Assembly (NCBI GenBank): GCA_041946825.1 | Contig: JBHGBD010000036.1 | Location: forward strand, 1 to 37,762 | Direction: 5' to 3' | DNA length: 37,762 nt | From: CAZTHM01 sp041946825 | GTDB lineage: Bacteria > Acidobacteriota > Terriglobia > UBA7540 | Shown: positions 16,401 to 24,098 of the stretch, one piece after another | Layout: every line of letters starts with the position of its first letter | Numbering within the stretch: the stretch's first letter is position 1 | The notes under the pieces: model-generated | Told to the model about the DNA's origin: nothing | Seen by the model: only the letters and a program-made list of their open reading frames with translations | Database searches by the model: none | Position numbers and translations under genes: made by a program

Positions 16401-17102
16401 AACGATGGCGCTGCTGGTGCCACCGTACTCGGCCGAGTAGGTGGTCATTTGCACCTTGAATTCGCCGATGGCGTCGGTGGAAGGGCTGTACTCGGCCATC
16501 GCGCCGCCACTCAAGTCGTAGCGGCCGATCGTGACCCCGTCGATCAGGATCTGGTGACTAAACTCCTGACCGCCATTGATGGACCCGCTCCACGCGTCGC
16601 CGGTGGTGCCCGGCAGGCTGCTGAAGATGAAGGTCTGAGGTTGTCGACCGCCGTCGTCAACGGCAATGGGCAGCGTCTGGAATTCCTGCGGGCTGACGCT
16701 GGCGCCCACATCAGCCGTCGAGGGCGTCAGGAGCGGGGCTTCGGAGGTGACGGTAACGGATTCCGTCCGGGCGCCAATCTGCAGCGTAAGATCGATCGTC
16801 ACTACTTGTGCGACGGGGACGGTGATGTTTTCCGCCACTGCGGTTTTGAAACCTTCCTTCGAGGCTTCCATCCGGTAAGTCCCGGGCGGGACCGGAACGC
16901 GGTAATAGCCGGCGCTCGAACTGGCCGCCGTCGTCACCACGCCGGTCCGGGTTTCAGTAATGGTAAGCGTGGCCTCAGGGACCACCGCGCCGGTGGGGTC
17001 GGTGACGACTCCCGTCAGCGCGCCGCGGTCACCTTGCGACCATGCCATGGTGGGCAGCAGAAACACCAGGGCTACCCAGAGCCACTTGCTGAGCTTGTGC
17101 AT
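13479..17102 (-). CDS. Oar-type TonB-dependent receptor, paralogue 1
   Basis: A 1207-residue outer-membrane protein. Residues 1-22 are the signal peptide. Residues 25-110 are a carboxypeptidase-regulatory-like beta-sandwich (GALTGVVTDPTGAVVPEATL, then YYRVPVPPGTYRMEASKEGF). A plug-like region (about 120-240) contains ILIDGVTIGRYDL. The rest is a large 22-strand-type barrel ending in the outer-membrane signature FAVRLNF with terminal Phe. No clear TonB box was seen. Acidobacteria carry many such Oar-like receptors, presumed to take up large substrates or anchor surface material; the ligand is unknown. AGGAGG lies just before ATG 17102. It is a diverged tandem copy of the gene at 17509-21270. 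It has its own promoter and terminator. Confidence 0.92.
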   Translation of the reverse strand: MHKLSKWLWVALVFLLPTMAWSQGDRGALTGVVTDPTGAVVPEATLTITETRTGVVTTAASSSAGYYRVPVPPGTYRMEASKEGFKTAVAENITVPVAQVVTIDLTLQIGARTESVTVTSEAPLLTPSTADVGASVSPQEFQTLPIAVDDGGRQPQTFIFSSLPGTTGDAWSGSINGGQEFSHQILIDGVTIGRYDLSGGAMAEYSPSTDAIGEFKVQMTTYSAEYGGTSSAIVNFAMKSGTNQFHGTAFEYNKNPISNAAGLLSNAFGTPKSNAKENNFGGTFGGPIRRDKTFFFGSYEGDRFTNFAYSGTTTIPTKAMRAGDFSSFLGDEVGTDALGRPVFANELFDPTTTRTVAAGAQDPVSLLFNNSGDDAVIRDPFSYQGNLNVIDPAKFSTATSVLLPLMSDPLFPGNRRNTPRFSGSTPVLRRDAVTVKVDHAINDNHKLSGMFGYYRRSLWKRNTADSAYPPFPGQPISTYKNQEVVGPQARFSYTWTINDHSVNNLVLAYNRTNNANNLTDNAKYTPQLGIPGVPDNCFPRFSFRTRNSGVQFMSALGVGCANIDPSESYVYQDTYSTTRGKHSLKFGADFIRYRYNTNEPGALSGSFSFSSVETDLPGFTGSTGHPFASFLMGAADGANRSVYVTEPGYRAGELSLFAQDDWRATPKLTLNIGLRWQLPLPKREAFNRQSGFDPTLANPAADGFLGALSFLGNCSGCINRTSFQDWYFKEFGPRLGIAYQISKNLVLRGGYGISYGPPILNNFGSQNIYGFNSSVPTHHAPGAAGTVDPVIYLSPLVGATPGSPANPNPGIGLPAFTGTLPNRDPSQANGDSLDFLPRKSLAQPYVQNWSAGFQYQLPHEVLFEANYVGSKGTRLLESNFSNWFNQTDSKYMALGDHLDDGFQDALDAGILDPYGITGPKYSTFADSSCDGTVANALAPYPQYCGLTNNYPTMGNSTYHSLQLTARKNSTSGLTFIAAYTFSKTITDTDTALYYPSYYVQDFYNRRLEKSIAGFDHPQSLKLTWIYSLPFGRGQRFLASAGKLDRLVSGWQITAIQQYISGDPLVVSSSLGARINPAVRADIVSGTSQTVPTTRLDVENGTQFLNPDAFADPPSSPDNGYPLRLGTGPRFLPNVRGPVHLNEDFGIIKNTRITESISFQFRADMFNVFNRTGLGNPDTALGDGSDFGKVFGPMNGPRIIQFAVRLNF

Positions 17103-17282
17103 CAGTGCCTCCTATTTCATCTATCCAACTGTTGCCGACGTAAGGAGGAGCCAAAGCCGCAGGGGTCACGCCTGTTCTGCGGCTCGAAGTACCTATGTCA
17201 GAACCTGGGGTCGCGACTTCCTCTTCTCGATTTGTGTTTGTTTCTTAAAAGCCCCAAGCTTTCTCTTCCGAACGATTACGAT
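17103..17282 (-). promoter_or_regulatory. Structured leader of receptor gene 1
   Basis: The mRNA leader should be about 180 bases. It has a stem AGCCGCAG/CTGCGGCT (arms near 17176-17183 and 17155-17162), then GCTCCTCCTTA (17141-17151), CGTCG, AGTTGGAT, and the ribosome site AGGAGG (17108-17113). CCTCCT is complementary to AGGAGG over six bases, so it could mask the site. The other receptor has the same order of elements. It matches no riboswitch that I recognise. Confidence 0.45.
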
Positions 17283-17288
17283 CGCTTC

Positions 17289-17317
17289 TTAATACCTTTC
17301 TTTTTGCGGAATGTCAA
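17289..17317 (-). promoter_or_regulatory. Consensus sigma-70 promoter of receptor gene 1
   Basis: On the minus strand TTGACA (17317-17312) is followed after exactly 17 bases by TATTAA (17294-17289). The paralogous gene has TTGACA, 17 bases, TATTCA in the same relative place, which strongly supports both. Confidence 0.8.
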
Positions 17318-17427
17318 GGCAGAAATCTGGTAACCGTCAATAGCGCACCTGACGTTTAATAGGGTTCGAAAGTTGTAAGGGGGGCGCGCAGCGATGCTAT
17401 GCAGTTCGGGGGGATTCGGAATGAGCC

Positions 17428-17458
17428 AAAAAAACCGGCCCGTCTTTCGACGGGCCGG
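17428..17458 (-). terminator. Intrinsic terminator of the second TonB-receptor gene
   Basis: Arms CCGGCCCGTC and GACGGGCCGG (perfect 10 bp) enclose a 4-base loop. On the minus strand a run of T follows (17428-17434). It is homologous to the terminator at 13398-13428. Confidence 0.92.
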
Positions 17459-17481
17459 AGGTTGAAACACAGAGGAGGCGG

Positions 17482-17501
17482 GGGCACGCCGCGGCGTGCC
17501 C
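17482..17501 (-). other. Conserved 3' UTR hairpin, copy 2
   Basis: GGGCACGCC (17482-17490) and GGCGTGCCC (17493-17501) are perfect arms. Place and sequence match the hairpin after the paralogous gene (13452-13471). Confidence 0.8.
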
Positions 17502-17508
17502 CTCAGGG

Positions 17509-20500
17509 TTAGAAGTCAAGCCGCAAGGACAGCATGATGTTGCGCGGTCCGTGTGCGACGCCGTAGATCTTTCCGAAGCTGCCTGGGTCGCCAACATCCG
17601 TATTGGGGTTGCCCAAGCCCGTCCGGTTGAACACATTGAAGAAGTCAGCGCGGAACTTGAGGATGAAGCGTTCGGTGATGCGCGTGTCCTTCAACAGGGC
17701 GAAGTCTTCCGACTGGAACCCCGGCCCGCGTGTGCTGGGGAGGAAGCGGGGTGCGCTCCCCCAGCGAGTCGCCACGGAGTTGCTCACAGGATCCGGGCGC
17801 GGGCCCCACAAGTCAGCGTTGTCGTAATAGGGCCCGGAATTGAACGCGTCGGGATTCAAGTATTGATTCCCGTTTTCCGAATCCAAGGGCCCCTGGAAGC
17901 CGACCTTCTGGTCGATGCCGGGGATGACGTCTCCACGAACGCCCCATTGACCCAAGCCAGAATCGAGGCTCGAGTTGTAGATCATGAGCGGGTTCCCGGA
18001 GCGATAGTTCTGAATGGCACTGATGCGCCACCCTCCGACGATTTTGTCCAAGGCTCCGCTGTTGGCGAGCCATTTTCCGCCCTTGCCGAAGGGCAGGTCG
18101 TAGATCCAGGTCAGCTTGAAGTTGTGGCGATAGTCAAACTGGGCAATGGACTTCTCGCCCCGCTGGTTGTCGAAATTCTGCCAGTAGTAGATGTAGTTGG
18201 TGTACAGGGCAGAGTCGGCGTTGGTCAGGGTCTTCGACCAGGTGTAAGCAGCGATGAAGTTCAGGCCGTTGCCCACGCGCCGACGAACCGTCGTTTGAAG
18301 CGAATGGTAGGTGGAGTTCCCGTAGTTGGCCATCCGGTCGTAAATATCGGTGTATTGAGGATAGGGCCGGAGAGAATCAGACACCGTACCGCCGAAGTCC
18401 GCAAAGGGCAGGCCGGTAATTCCGAATTGCGCCAGCGCGGCCGCAGCATCCGGATCGTCGAGCGCCTCGCCGAGATCCCAGGTCAGGTAATCACCCAACC
18501 CGCTGATGCCCATGTATCGGGACGATGGGCGGTTGGACACCGGAGCGAAGCCCCCGGCGATCAGGCGAGTCCCCTTGGAGCCCACGTAGTCAGCCTCGAA
18601 CAGAATCTCGGAGGGCAGCATGTATTGGAAGCCGATATTCCAGTTCTGGATGTAGGGCTGGGCCGTCGAAGGGGGAGTGTAGTCGATGCCCTGAAGGTTC
18701 AACAGAGTCGGATCAGTATTCGGAAGCGTCCCTTGGTAAGCGGGAACTCCAACCCGGCCGCTGTCCACGTAGTAGGCCGGAATCGTTGCTCCCGAGAGCT
18801 GCGTCCAGTAATTGGCCGGGTCGGCGGAGTTGCGGAACTGCCTGGGGTAGAGCCCGGTGTTCCCGAACGGTACCGAGTCGTTATAGCCCACGGCTGGGCC
18901 CGGCCAGCCGTTGGCGATGGGTGGGGCATAGGAGATGCCGTAGCCGGCTCGCACCACCAGTTTCTGAGTGGCTTGATAGGCGAGACCGAGACGCGGCGCG
19001 AACTGCCGGTAGTACCGCTCCTGGAAGGAGGATCGCCCGTCGCACCCTGTGCAGTCGCCCAGAAACGCCAGCGCCCCCAGCATGCCGTCCGCACCCGGAT
19101 TGGCCATTGCTGGATCAAATCCGGAAATACGGTCGAAGGCTTCCGTCCTCAAACCCGGCACCTCCCAGCGCAAGCCGTAACTGACTGTCAGCTTTGACGT
19201 GGCTTTCCAGTCATCCTGGGCATACAGGCTGAACAGGCTGTCGCGGTAGCCGGACGACGTGGTGATGACGTCGCGACTACCTCCATTGGTGGCCCCCAGG
19301 ATGAAGCTGGCAAAGGGATGGCCGGTCCTTGTACGCAGGCCTCCGGGCATGGCGGTCTGCAGGTAGGAGAAGTTGAACGAGGAGCCTTCCGTGGGCCGGT
19401 CGTTCATGCGATAGCGCCGGTATTCCACTCCGAATTTGAAACTGTGTTTGCCCCGGACGTGACTGAGGGTGTCGGAGTAGATGTAGCTCTCGCTGGCATT
19501 GAAATCAATCCCGCGTTGCCAGCTCCCGAAGAGCGGATACAGGTTCTGCTTCCCTCGGGCCGGGGAACCGGAGGGCGGGGAGAAGCTGGACATATTCATC
19601 TGCGGGATCTTCGTGTCCGGAACACCGGTGATCCCCAGTTCGCTGGGCAGGAAGCCGGCGACATCCGCCGCAGGCTGACCGTTGAAATTACCGAACCGGT
19701 TGTATCCCACCGAAAAGTGATTAATCGTGTGGTCGTTGATCGTCCAATCTTCGGAAACCCTGAGCAGCCGGAAGGGGATGGACTGGATCTTGGTGGGATC
19801 GATGGGGTAGCCGGGAAGGGGCAGCCAGTAGGGAGACCTTCCCATGAGACGCTCGCGCGAACTCAGCGTCCAGAAGCCCGACATCTTGTGCCGGTCGTTG
19901 AAATTATGGTCGATCTTAATGCTGAATTTATCGATGTCGAGCTTCGGATGGCCGCTGTAGCCGACCAGATTGTTCCCCAGTTGCGAATTGATGGTGGAGG
20001 GGAACTCCGGCAGCAGGTCAGCGGAGGCGACGCTGAAGTACTGGCTCGGAATGATGTTGGCGCTCGTCCCGGGAAGTCCTGTGACGGGGTCGAACCCGAA
20101 GCCATCACGAATCACCGCATCGCTTCCACTGTTGTTCGGCAATCCCGAGATCGGATCGGTGGCCCCATCCAGGACCAAACGACTCGAAGTCGGGTCGAAG
20201 ATTTCGTACCAATACACCGGGCGGCCGAGCGCATCGGTCCCCGCGCTCAGGAGGTTGCCGTCCGCATCGTAAAGCCATTGGCTGAAATCGCCTTTGAGCA
20301 TGCTGCTGGTGGGGACGGTTATGTACCTGTTGGGAGAGGCGGCCCGCCGTCGGTCACCCTCGTAGTTGAAGAAGAAGAAGGTTTTATTCTTCCGGATGGG
20401 GCCCCCGATGACGAAGCCATAGTTGTTCTCCCTGACTGGGGGCTTTAACTTGGTGAGGCTTCCTTCCGGAAGCGCGTTGGTTTGCCACGGCATGGCGTTC

Positions 20501-21270
20501 AGCGACGGGTTGACGAGGTATTCGTACGCCGAGCCGTGGAAATCGTTGGTCCCGGACTTCATACTGAAGTTGGCGATCCCGCCCGCGGTGGCACCATACT
20601 CCGCCGAATAGCTGGAGGTCTGGACTTTGAACTCACTGGCGGTGTCAGCCGAAGGTGTAGCCTCGGAAATACTTCCCTGAAGGTCAAAGCGCGCTACAGG
20701 GAGCCCCTCGATCATGATGTCCGTGGAGAAGAATTGCGCCCCGTTGATGGACCCGGCCCAGGAATCACCGACCGCGCCGGGAAGGCTGGCGTAGATGAAC
20801 GTCATCAACTGCCTTCCGCCGTCGTCCACGGCGATCGGCAACGTGGCGAATTCTTGCGGAGTTAAGTTGTTGCCGACCTCGGCGGTGGAGGGAGTCAGAA
20901 GCGGCGCCTCCGAGGTGACGGTAACGGACTCCGCTCGGCTGCCGATTTGCAGCGTGAAGTCGATCGTCACAACCTGGGCGACCGGCACCACAATTTTGTC
21001 CGCCACCGCGGTTTTGAAGCCCTCTTTGGCGGCTTCCAGCTTGTACGTTCCAGGACTTACCGGGACACGATAATATCCGGCGCTGGAACTGGCTACCGTC
21101 GTGACCACTCCAGTCCTGGTCTCCGTGATGGTGACGGTGGCTTCAGGGACAACCGCGCCCGTGGGGTCGGTGACGACCCCCGTCAAGGCACCGCGATCGC
21201 CCTGAGAAAATCCAACCGCGGGCAGCAGAAACACGCACGCTACCCAGAGCCACGTGCTGAATTTGCGCAT
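17509..21270 (-). CDS. Oar-type TonB-dependent receptor, paralogue 2
   Basis: A 1253-residue outer-membrane receptor with the same plan as its neighbour: signal peptide 1-22, carboxypeptidase-regulatory-like domain 25-110 (nearly identical to that of paralogue 1), plug-like region to about 240 (IMIEGLPVARFDL), then a large barrel ending in MLSLRLDF. The N-terminal 160 residues are much more alike between the two than the loops of the barrel, as expected if the two copies have come to bind different ligands. Segments such as VRENNYGFVIGGPIRKNKTF are typical of this family. AGGAGG precedes ATG 21270. Both copies carry matching promoter, leader and 3' hairpins, so the duplication included the control regions. 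Confidence 0.92.
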   Translation of the reverse strand: MRKFSTWLWVACVFLLPAVGFSQGDRGALTGVVTDPTGAVVPEATVTITETRTGVVTTVASSSAGYYRVPVSPGTYKLEAAKEGFKTAVADKIVVPVAQVVTIDFTLQIGSRAESVTVTSEAPLLTPSTAEVGNNLTPQEFATLPIAVDDGGRQLMTFIYASLPGAVGDSWAGSINGAQFFSTDIMIEGLPVARFDLQGSISEATPSADTASEFKVQTSSYSAEYGATAGGIANFSMKSGTNDFHGSAYEYLVNPSLNAMPWQTNALPEGSLTKLKPPVRENNYGFVIGGPIRKNKTFFFFNYEGDRRRAASPNRYITVPTSSMLKGDFSQWLYDADGNLLSAGTDALGRPVYWYEIFDPTSSRLVLDGATDPISGLPNNSGSDAVIRDGFGFDPVTGLPGTSANIIPSQYFSVASADLLPEFPSTINSQLGNNLVGYSGHPKLDIDKFSIKIDHNFNDRHKMSGFWTLSSRERLMGRSPYWLPLPGYPIDPTKIQSIPFRLLRVSEDWTINDHTINHFSVGYNRFGNFNGQPAADVAGFLPSELGITGVPDTKIPQMNMSSFSPPSGSPARGKQNLYPLFGSWQRGIDFNASESYIYSDTLSHVRGKHSFKFGVEYRRYRMNDRPTEGSSFNFSYLQTAMPGGLRTRTGHPFASFILGATNGGSRDVITTSSGYRDSLFSLYAQDDWKATSKLTVSYGLRWEVPGLRTEAFDRISGFDPAMANPGADGMLGALAFLGDCTGCDGRSSFQERYYRQFAPRLGLAYQATQKLVVRAGYGISYAPPIANGWPGPAVGYNDSVPFGNTGLYPRQFRNSADPANYWTQLSGATIPAYYVDSGRVGVPAYQGTLPNTDPTLLNLQGIDYTPPSTAQPYIQNWNIGFQYMLPSEILFEADYVGSKGTRLIAGGFAPVSNRPSSRYMGISGLGDYLTWDLGEALDDPDAAAALAQFGITGLPFADFGGTVSDSLRPYPQYTDIYDRMANYGNSTYHSLQTTVRRRVGNGLNFIAAYTWSKTLTNADSALYTNYIYYWQNFDNQRGEKSIAQFDYRHNFKLTWIYDLPFGKGGKWLANSGALDKIVGGWRISAIQNYRSGNPLMIYNSSLDSGLGQWGVRGDVIPGIDQKVGFQGPLDSENGNQYLNPDAFNSGPYYDNADLWGPRPDPVSNSVATRWGSAPRFLPSTRGPGFQSEDFALLKDTRITERFILKFRADFFNVFNRTGLGNPNTDVGDPGSFGKIYGVAHGPRNIMLSLRLDF

Positions 21271-21454
21271 TAGTGCCTCCTTAGATTTATCAATCCAACT
21301 TTTCGACGCTTGGAGGAGCAGAGCCGCCTTTCAGACGACGGCGTTTTGGCGGCTGGCAAAGTTACATTCAAGCCTGCGGCGGACGCTTGCAACTATCCTT
21401 GTTGTCCAAATTCATCCAAGGGACTAGGTATCATCCCTTACGAACCATTTCGAT
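21271..21454 (-). promoter_or_regulatory. Structured leader of receptor gene 2
   Basis: The leader is about 184 bases long. It has the stem AGCCGCC/GGCGGCT (near 21348-21354 and 21322-21328) with a loop unlike that of copy 1, then GCTCCTCC (21312-21319), CGTCG, AGTTGGAT (21293-21300) and AGGAGGCAC before the start. The last 60 bases match the other leader, while the first 90 do not. Confidence 0.45.
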
Positions 21455-21460
21455 AGGTTC

Positions 21461-21489
21461 TGAATACATTTCTTATTTGCTCGTGTCAA
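21461..21489 (-). promoter_or_regulatory. Consensus sigma-70 promoter of receptor gene 2
   Basis: On the minus strand TTGACA (21489-21484), a 17-base spacer, and TATTCA (21466-21461). The expected start of transcription is near 21454. Confidence 0.8.
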
Positions 21490-21833
21490 GCATAAAAATA
21501 ACGAAACGACAAATTGACCGAAACTCGGATTTTCTCAATATGTGGGAAATTGACTCGGCCCAAAGCTTGTGCCGGGATTCCGGCCGCCGGCATGGCAGAG
21601 CGGAGTCTGTGGCCGTTCGGGTGAGGTGAAAAGACAGAGGGGGTGATGTCTCATTTGACCTGGCAACCGACATAGCGGCGGCCTTCAAGCCGCCATCTCG
21701 TTGACCCATGAGGTGGCGGGCTGAAGCCTTCCGCGACAATCGGCGAACTGGGACACGACCGAATTTTTCACGCATGACGCGGAATGAATTGGCGCCACAC
21801 TCTGGAGCACGCATTTGGATTACAATGGGCGCC
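21490..21833. repeat. Gap between divergent genes, with a palindromic repeat
   Basis: No gene is seen. GGCGGCCTTCAAGCCGCCA (about 21675-21693) faces an imperfect reverse complement, TGGCGGGCTGAAGCC (about 21713-21727). The GGCTGAAGCC core recalls the repeat at 1-14. No clear promoter for the esterase gene was found. Confidence 0.45.
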
Positions 21834-24068
21834 ATGCGCACAACTCAATCAACCGGCACCATCACAAAACTCACAGGACTGATTCTGATCTCAGGTTTCT
21901 TTTTCGCCGCGCCTGCCGTGAAAGCAGAGTCGGGTCTGGACGACGCCGACCTGCGCGTTATTCCGGGCAGCGAGGTGGAGAAGCAATACCCCGACATGCT
22001 CTTCAACTTTCTCCTGTCGCAAGCGAAGCAAGCCAGTGAGAAGCTCCGCCCGCGCATGGATGCGATCCAAACCGAAGCCCAGCTCAAGACGTGGCAGGAT
22101 ACGAACCGTCAAAAGTTCCTCGAGCTGATTGGCGGCTTGCCCAGTGAGCGCACGCCCCTCAATCCCCGCGTGGTCGGCGAATTCGAGCGGGCGGGATATG
22201 TCGTTCGGAAAGTGATTTTCGAAAGCCAGCCGGAGGTTTACGTCACCGCGAACCTCTACGTCCCCACTATGGGCAAGCCCCCGTACCCGGCCGTGCTTTC
22301 GCCGCTCGGTCATTCGACGAACGGCAAAGCCTACGATATCTATCAGCACCTTTTTATCGGCCTGGCGCAGCGCGGCTACGTGGTCTTTACCTGGGACCCT
22401 CTTGGACAGGGGGAACGCGTTGAGTATTGGGATTCTCTTGCGCCGCGCCGCCGCTTCGATTTCAACCAGCATGGCATGGCGGGGCTGCAGCAATACTTAT
22501 TGGGCCAGAATCTGGCGCGCAATTTCATCTGGGATGGAATGCGCGCGCTGGATTACCTGACATCGCTTCCGGAAGTGGACGCCTCGCGCGTCGGCATTAC
22601 GGGCAGTTCCGGCGGCGGAACGCTGAGCACTTATATCTCGATGCTCGACCCGCGCATCAAGGCCGCGGCGATCGTCACCTTTATTACCTCTCTGCCCAAG
22701 AAGATTGAGAACCGCCACAATGACGCGGAAACCGATCCCGAGCAGGATGTGCAGGGTTTGCTGGCGGCGGGAATCGATCACCCCGAATACGTCGGCATGA
22801 TCGCGCCGCGGCCTGTCCAGTTGGGCGCGGCGATGCGCGATTTCTTTCCCATCGAAGGAACCCGCGCGACGTTCAAGGAAGTCCAGGCGCTTTACACGCG
22901 CCTGGGAATTCCCGAGCGCACGAAGATGGTCGAGTTCGATCATCCCCACATGTACAGCCAGCCGCTGCGCGAGGCGACGACCGCCTGGTTCGAGCGCTGG
23001 CTGAAGGGCGCCGAAACCGAAGTCCACGAACCTCCGATTACTACCGAAAAAGAACCTACGCTTTTGTGCACAAGCACGGGACAGGTAATTACCTCGCTCG
23101 GCGGAAAGCGCACCTACGATCTGAATCGTGCCGAGGCGGAGCGGCAGCTCGCCCGGCTGGCGGAGAAGCGTAAAGTGCCCGGCTTTTCTTTGAGCCTGTC
23201 CACAAATATCCGCAGGCGTTTGGCGCTGCCTGATAAAGCCGTTGTGGCCAAGCCAGGGAAGATTTCTTCAGCGGATGTCGGTGGATTGACGGTCGAGAAA
23301 CTCCTGCTCGAATCGGAGACCGGAATCGTTGTTCCTGTTCGCGTGGTGTATTCCAAGACCGGCACGGGAGCGAGACCTGCCGTTATCTACCTCCGCGATC
23401 GCACCGGCGAGCAGGACAGCCCGAGCCTCATCGAAGGGCTGGCGCGGCAGGGAAGGGTCGTCGCCGTCGCCGATGTGCGCGGCTTTGGTGAGACCAAGTC
23501 CGCGCGCAATGTCCGCGAAGTCGGTGTGGATTATTTCGATCCGCGCGATGGCATGGACGCCGACTTTACCTACGCGAGTTTCTTTCTGGGCCGGCCCCTC
23601 CTGGGTATGCGCGTCTGGGACGCGCTGCACGTGGCCGAGTATCTCGGCACGCGTCCCGACGTTGACTCGAAGCGCGTCGGCATCGCCGGCCGCGGATGGG
23701 CGAGCCTGGTGGCGCTTTTCGCCGCTGCCCTGGACTCGCGCCTGGCTTGGGCGGCGTGCGTGGCGCCTCCGCCATCATACGGCGAGATCGCGCGCAGCGA
23801 ACTCTACGCCCAACCTGCAAGCCTGTTGCTCCCAAGCGTGCTTCAGGACTTCGACTTGCCGGATGTCCTGGCGTCGCTTGCCCCGCGCCCGCTGCTGGTG
23901 GTCAATCCCACGGACGCGGTCGTACGCAAGATGGACCGGGCCAAAGCCGCGAAAGCTCTTGACCCGGTGACGAAGGCGTACGGGAGCCGGCAGGCGTTCG
24001 ACCTGCGGGTGCTTCCTTTCGATACGGACATTGATGGCGCGCTGAGAGCCTGGATTCTCGGACGCTGA
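21834..24068 (+). CDS. Exported two-domain alpha/beta-hydrolase (acetyl-xylan-esterase-like)
   Basis: The protein has 744 residues from ATG 21834. The frame is open upstream, but this start gives a proper signal peptide (ISGFFFAAPAVKAES cleavage region, about residue 33). ATG 21825, three codons earlier, is equally possible. Domain 1 (about 60-420) is a complete hydrolase with nucleophile elbow GITGSSGGG (Ser259), an oxyanion-type VLSPLGHSTNGK and a VEFDHPHMYS segment for the catalytic His. Domain 2 (about 500-744) has the same fold signs (VAVADVRGFGETKS; PRPLLVVNPTDAVV) but its elbow is GRGWAS (619-624), so the nucleophile serine is gone. Likely job: removing acetyl or other ester groups from plant polysaccharides. 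A methyltransferase gene follows 30 bases on, probably in one operon. Confidence 0.82.
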   Translation: MRTTQSTGTITKLTGLILISGFFFAAPAVKAESGLDDADLRVIPGSEVEKQYPDMLFNFLLSQAKQASEKLRPRMDAIQTEAQLKTWQDTNRQKFLELIGGLPSERTPLNPRVVGEFERAGYVVRKVIFESQPEVYVTANLYVPTMGKPPYPAVLSPLGHSTNGKAYDIYQHLFIGLAQRGYVVFTWDPLGQGERVEYWDSLAPRRRFDFNQHGMAGLQQYLLGQNLARNFIWDGMRALDYLTSLPEVDASRVGITGSSGGGTLSTYISMLDPRIKAAAIVTFITSLPKKIENRHNDAETDPEQDVQGLLAAGIDHPEYVGMIAPRPVQLGAAMRDFFPIEGTRATFKEVQALYTRLGIPERTKMVEFDHPHMYSQPLREATTAWFERWLKGAETEVHEPPITTEKEPTLLCTSTGQVITSLGGKRTYDLNRAEAERQLARLAEKRKVPGFSLSLSTNIRRRLALPDKAVVAKPGKISSADVGGLTVEKLLLESETGIVVPVRVVYSKTGTGARPAVIYLRDRTGEQDSPSLIEGLARQGRVVAVADVRGFGETKSARNVREVGVDYFDPRDGMDADFTYASFFLGRPLLGMRVWDALHVAEYLGTRPDVDSKRVGIAGRGWASLVALFAAALDSRLAWAACVAPPPSYGEIARSELYAQPASLLLPSVLQDFDLPDVLASLAPRPLLVVNPTDAVVRKMDRAKAAKALDPVTKAYGSRQAFDLRVLPFDTDIDGALRAWILGR

Positions 24069-24098
24069 CCGCGCGCGGTTCGGCTAAGGAGACCCGGA

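Noticed and set aside
17103..17282. Known riboswitch in the receptor leader
   Set aside because: I could not find a cobalamin-box or c-di-GMP-I-like core in either leader; left as an unknown structured leader.
15357..19197. Long plus-strand frames (658 and 548 residues) opposite the receptor genes
   Set aside because: The receptors have signal peptides, domains and correct outer-membrane ends on the minus strand; the plus-strand frames have none.
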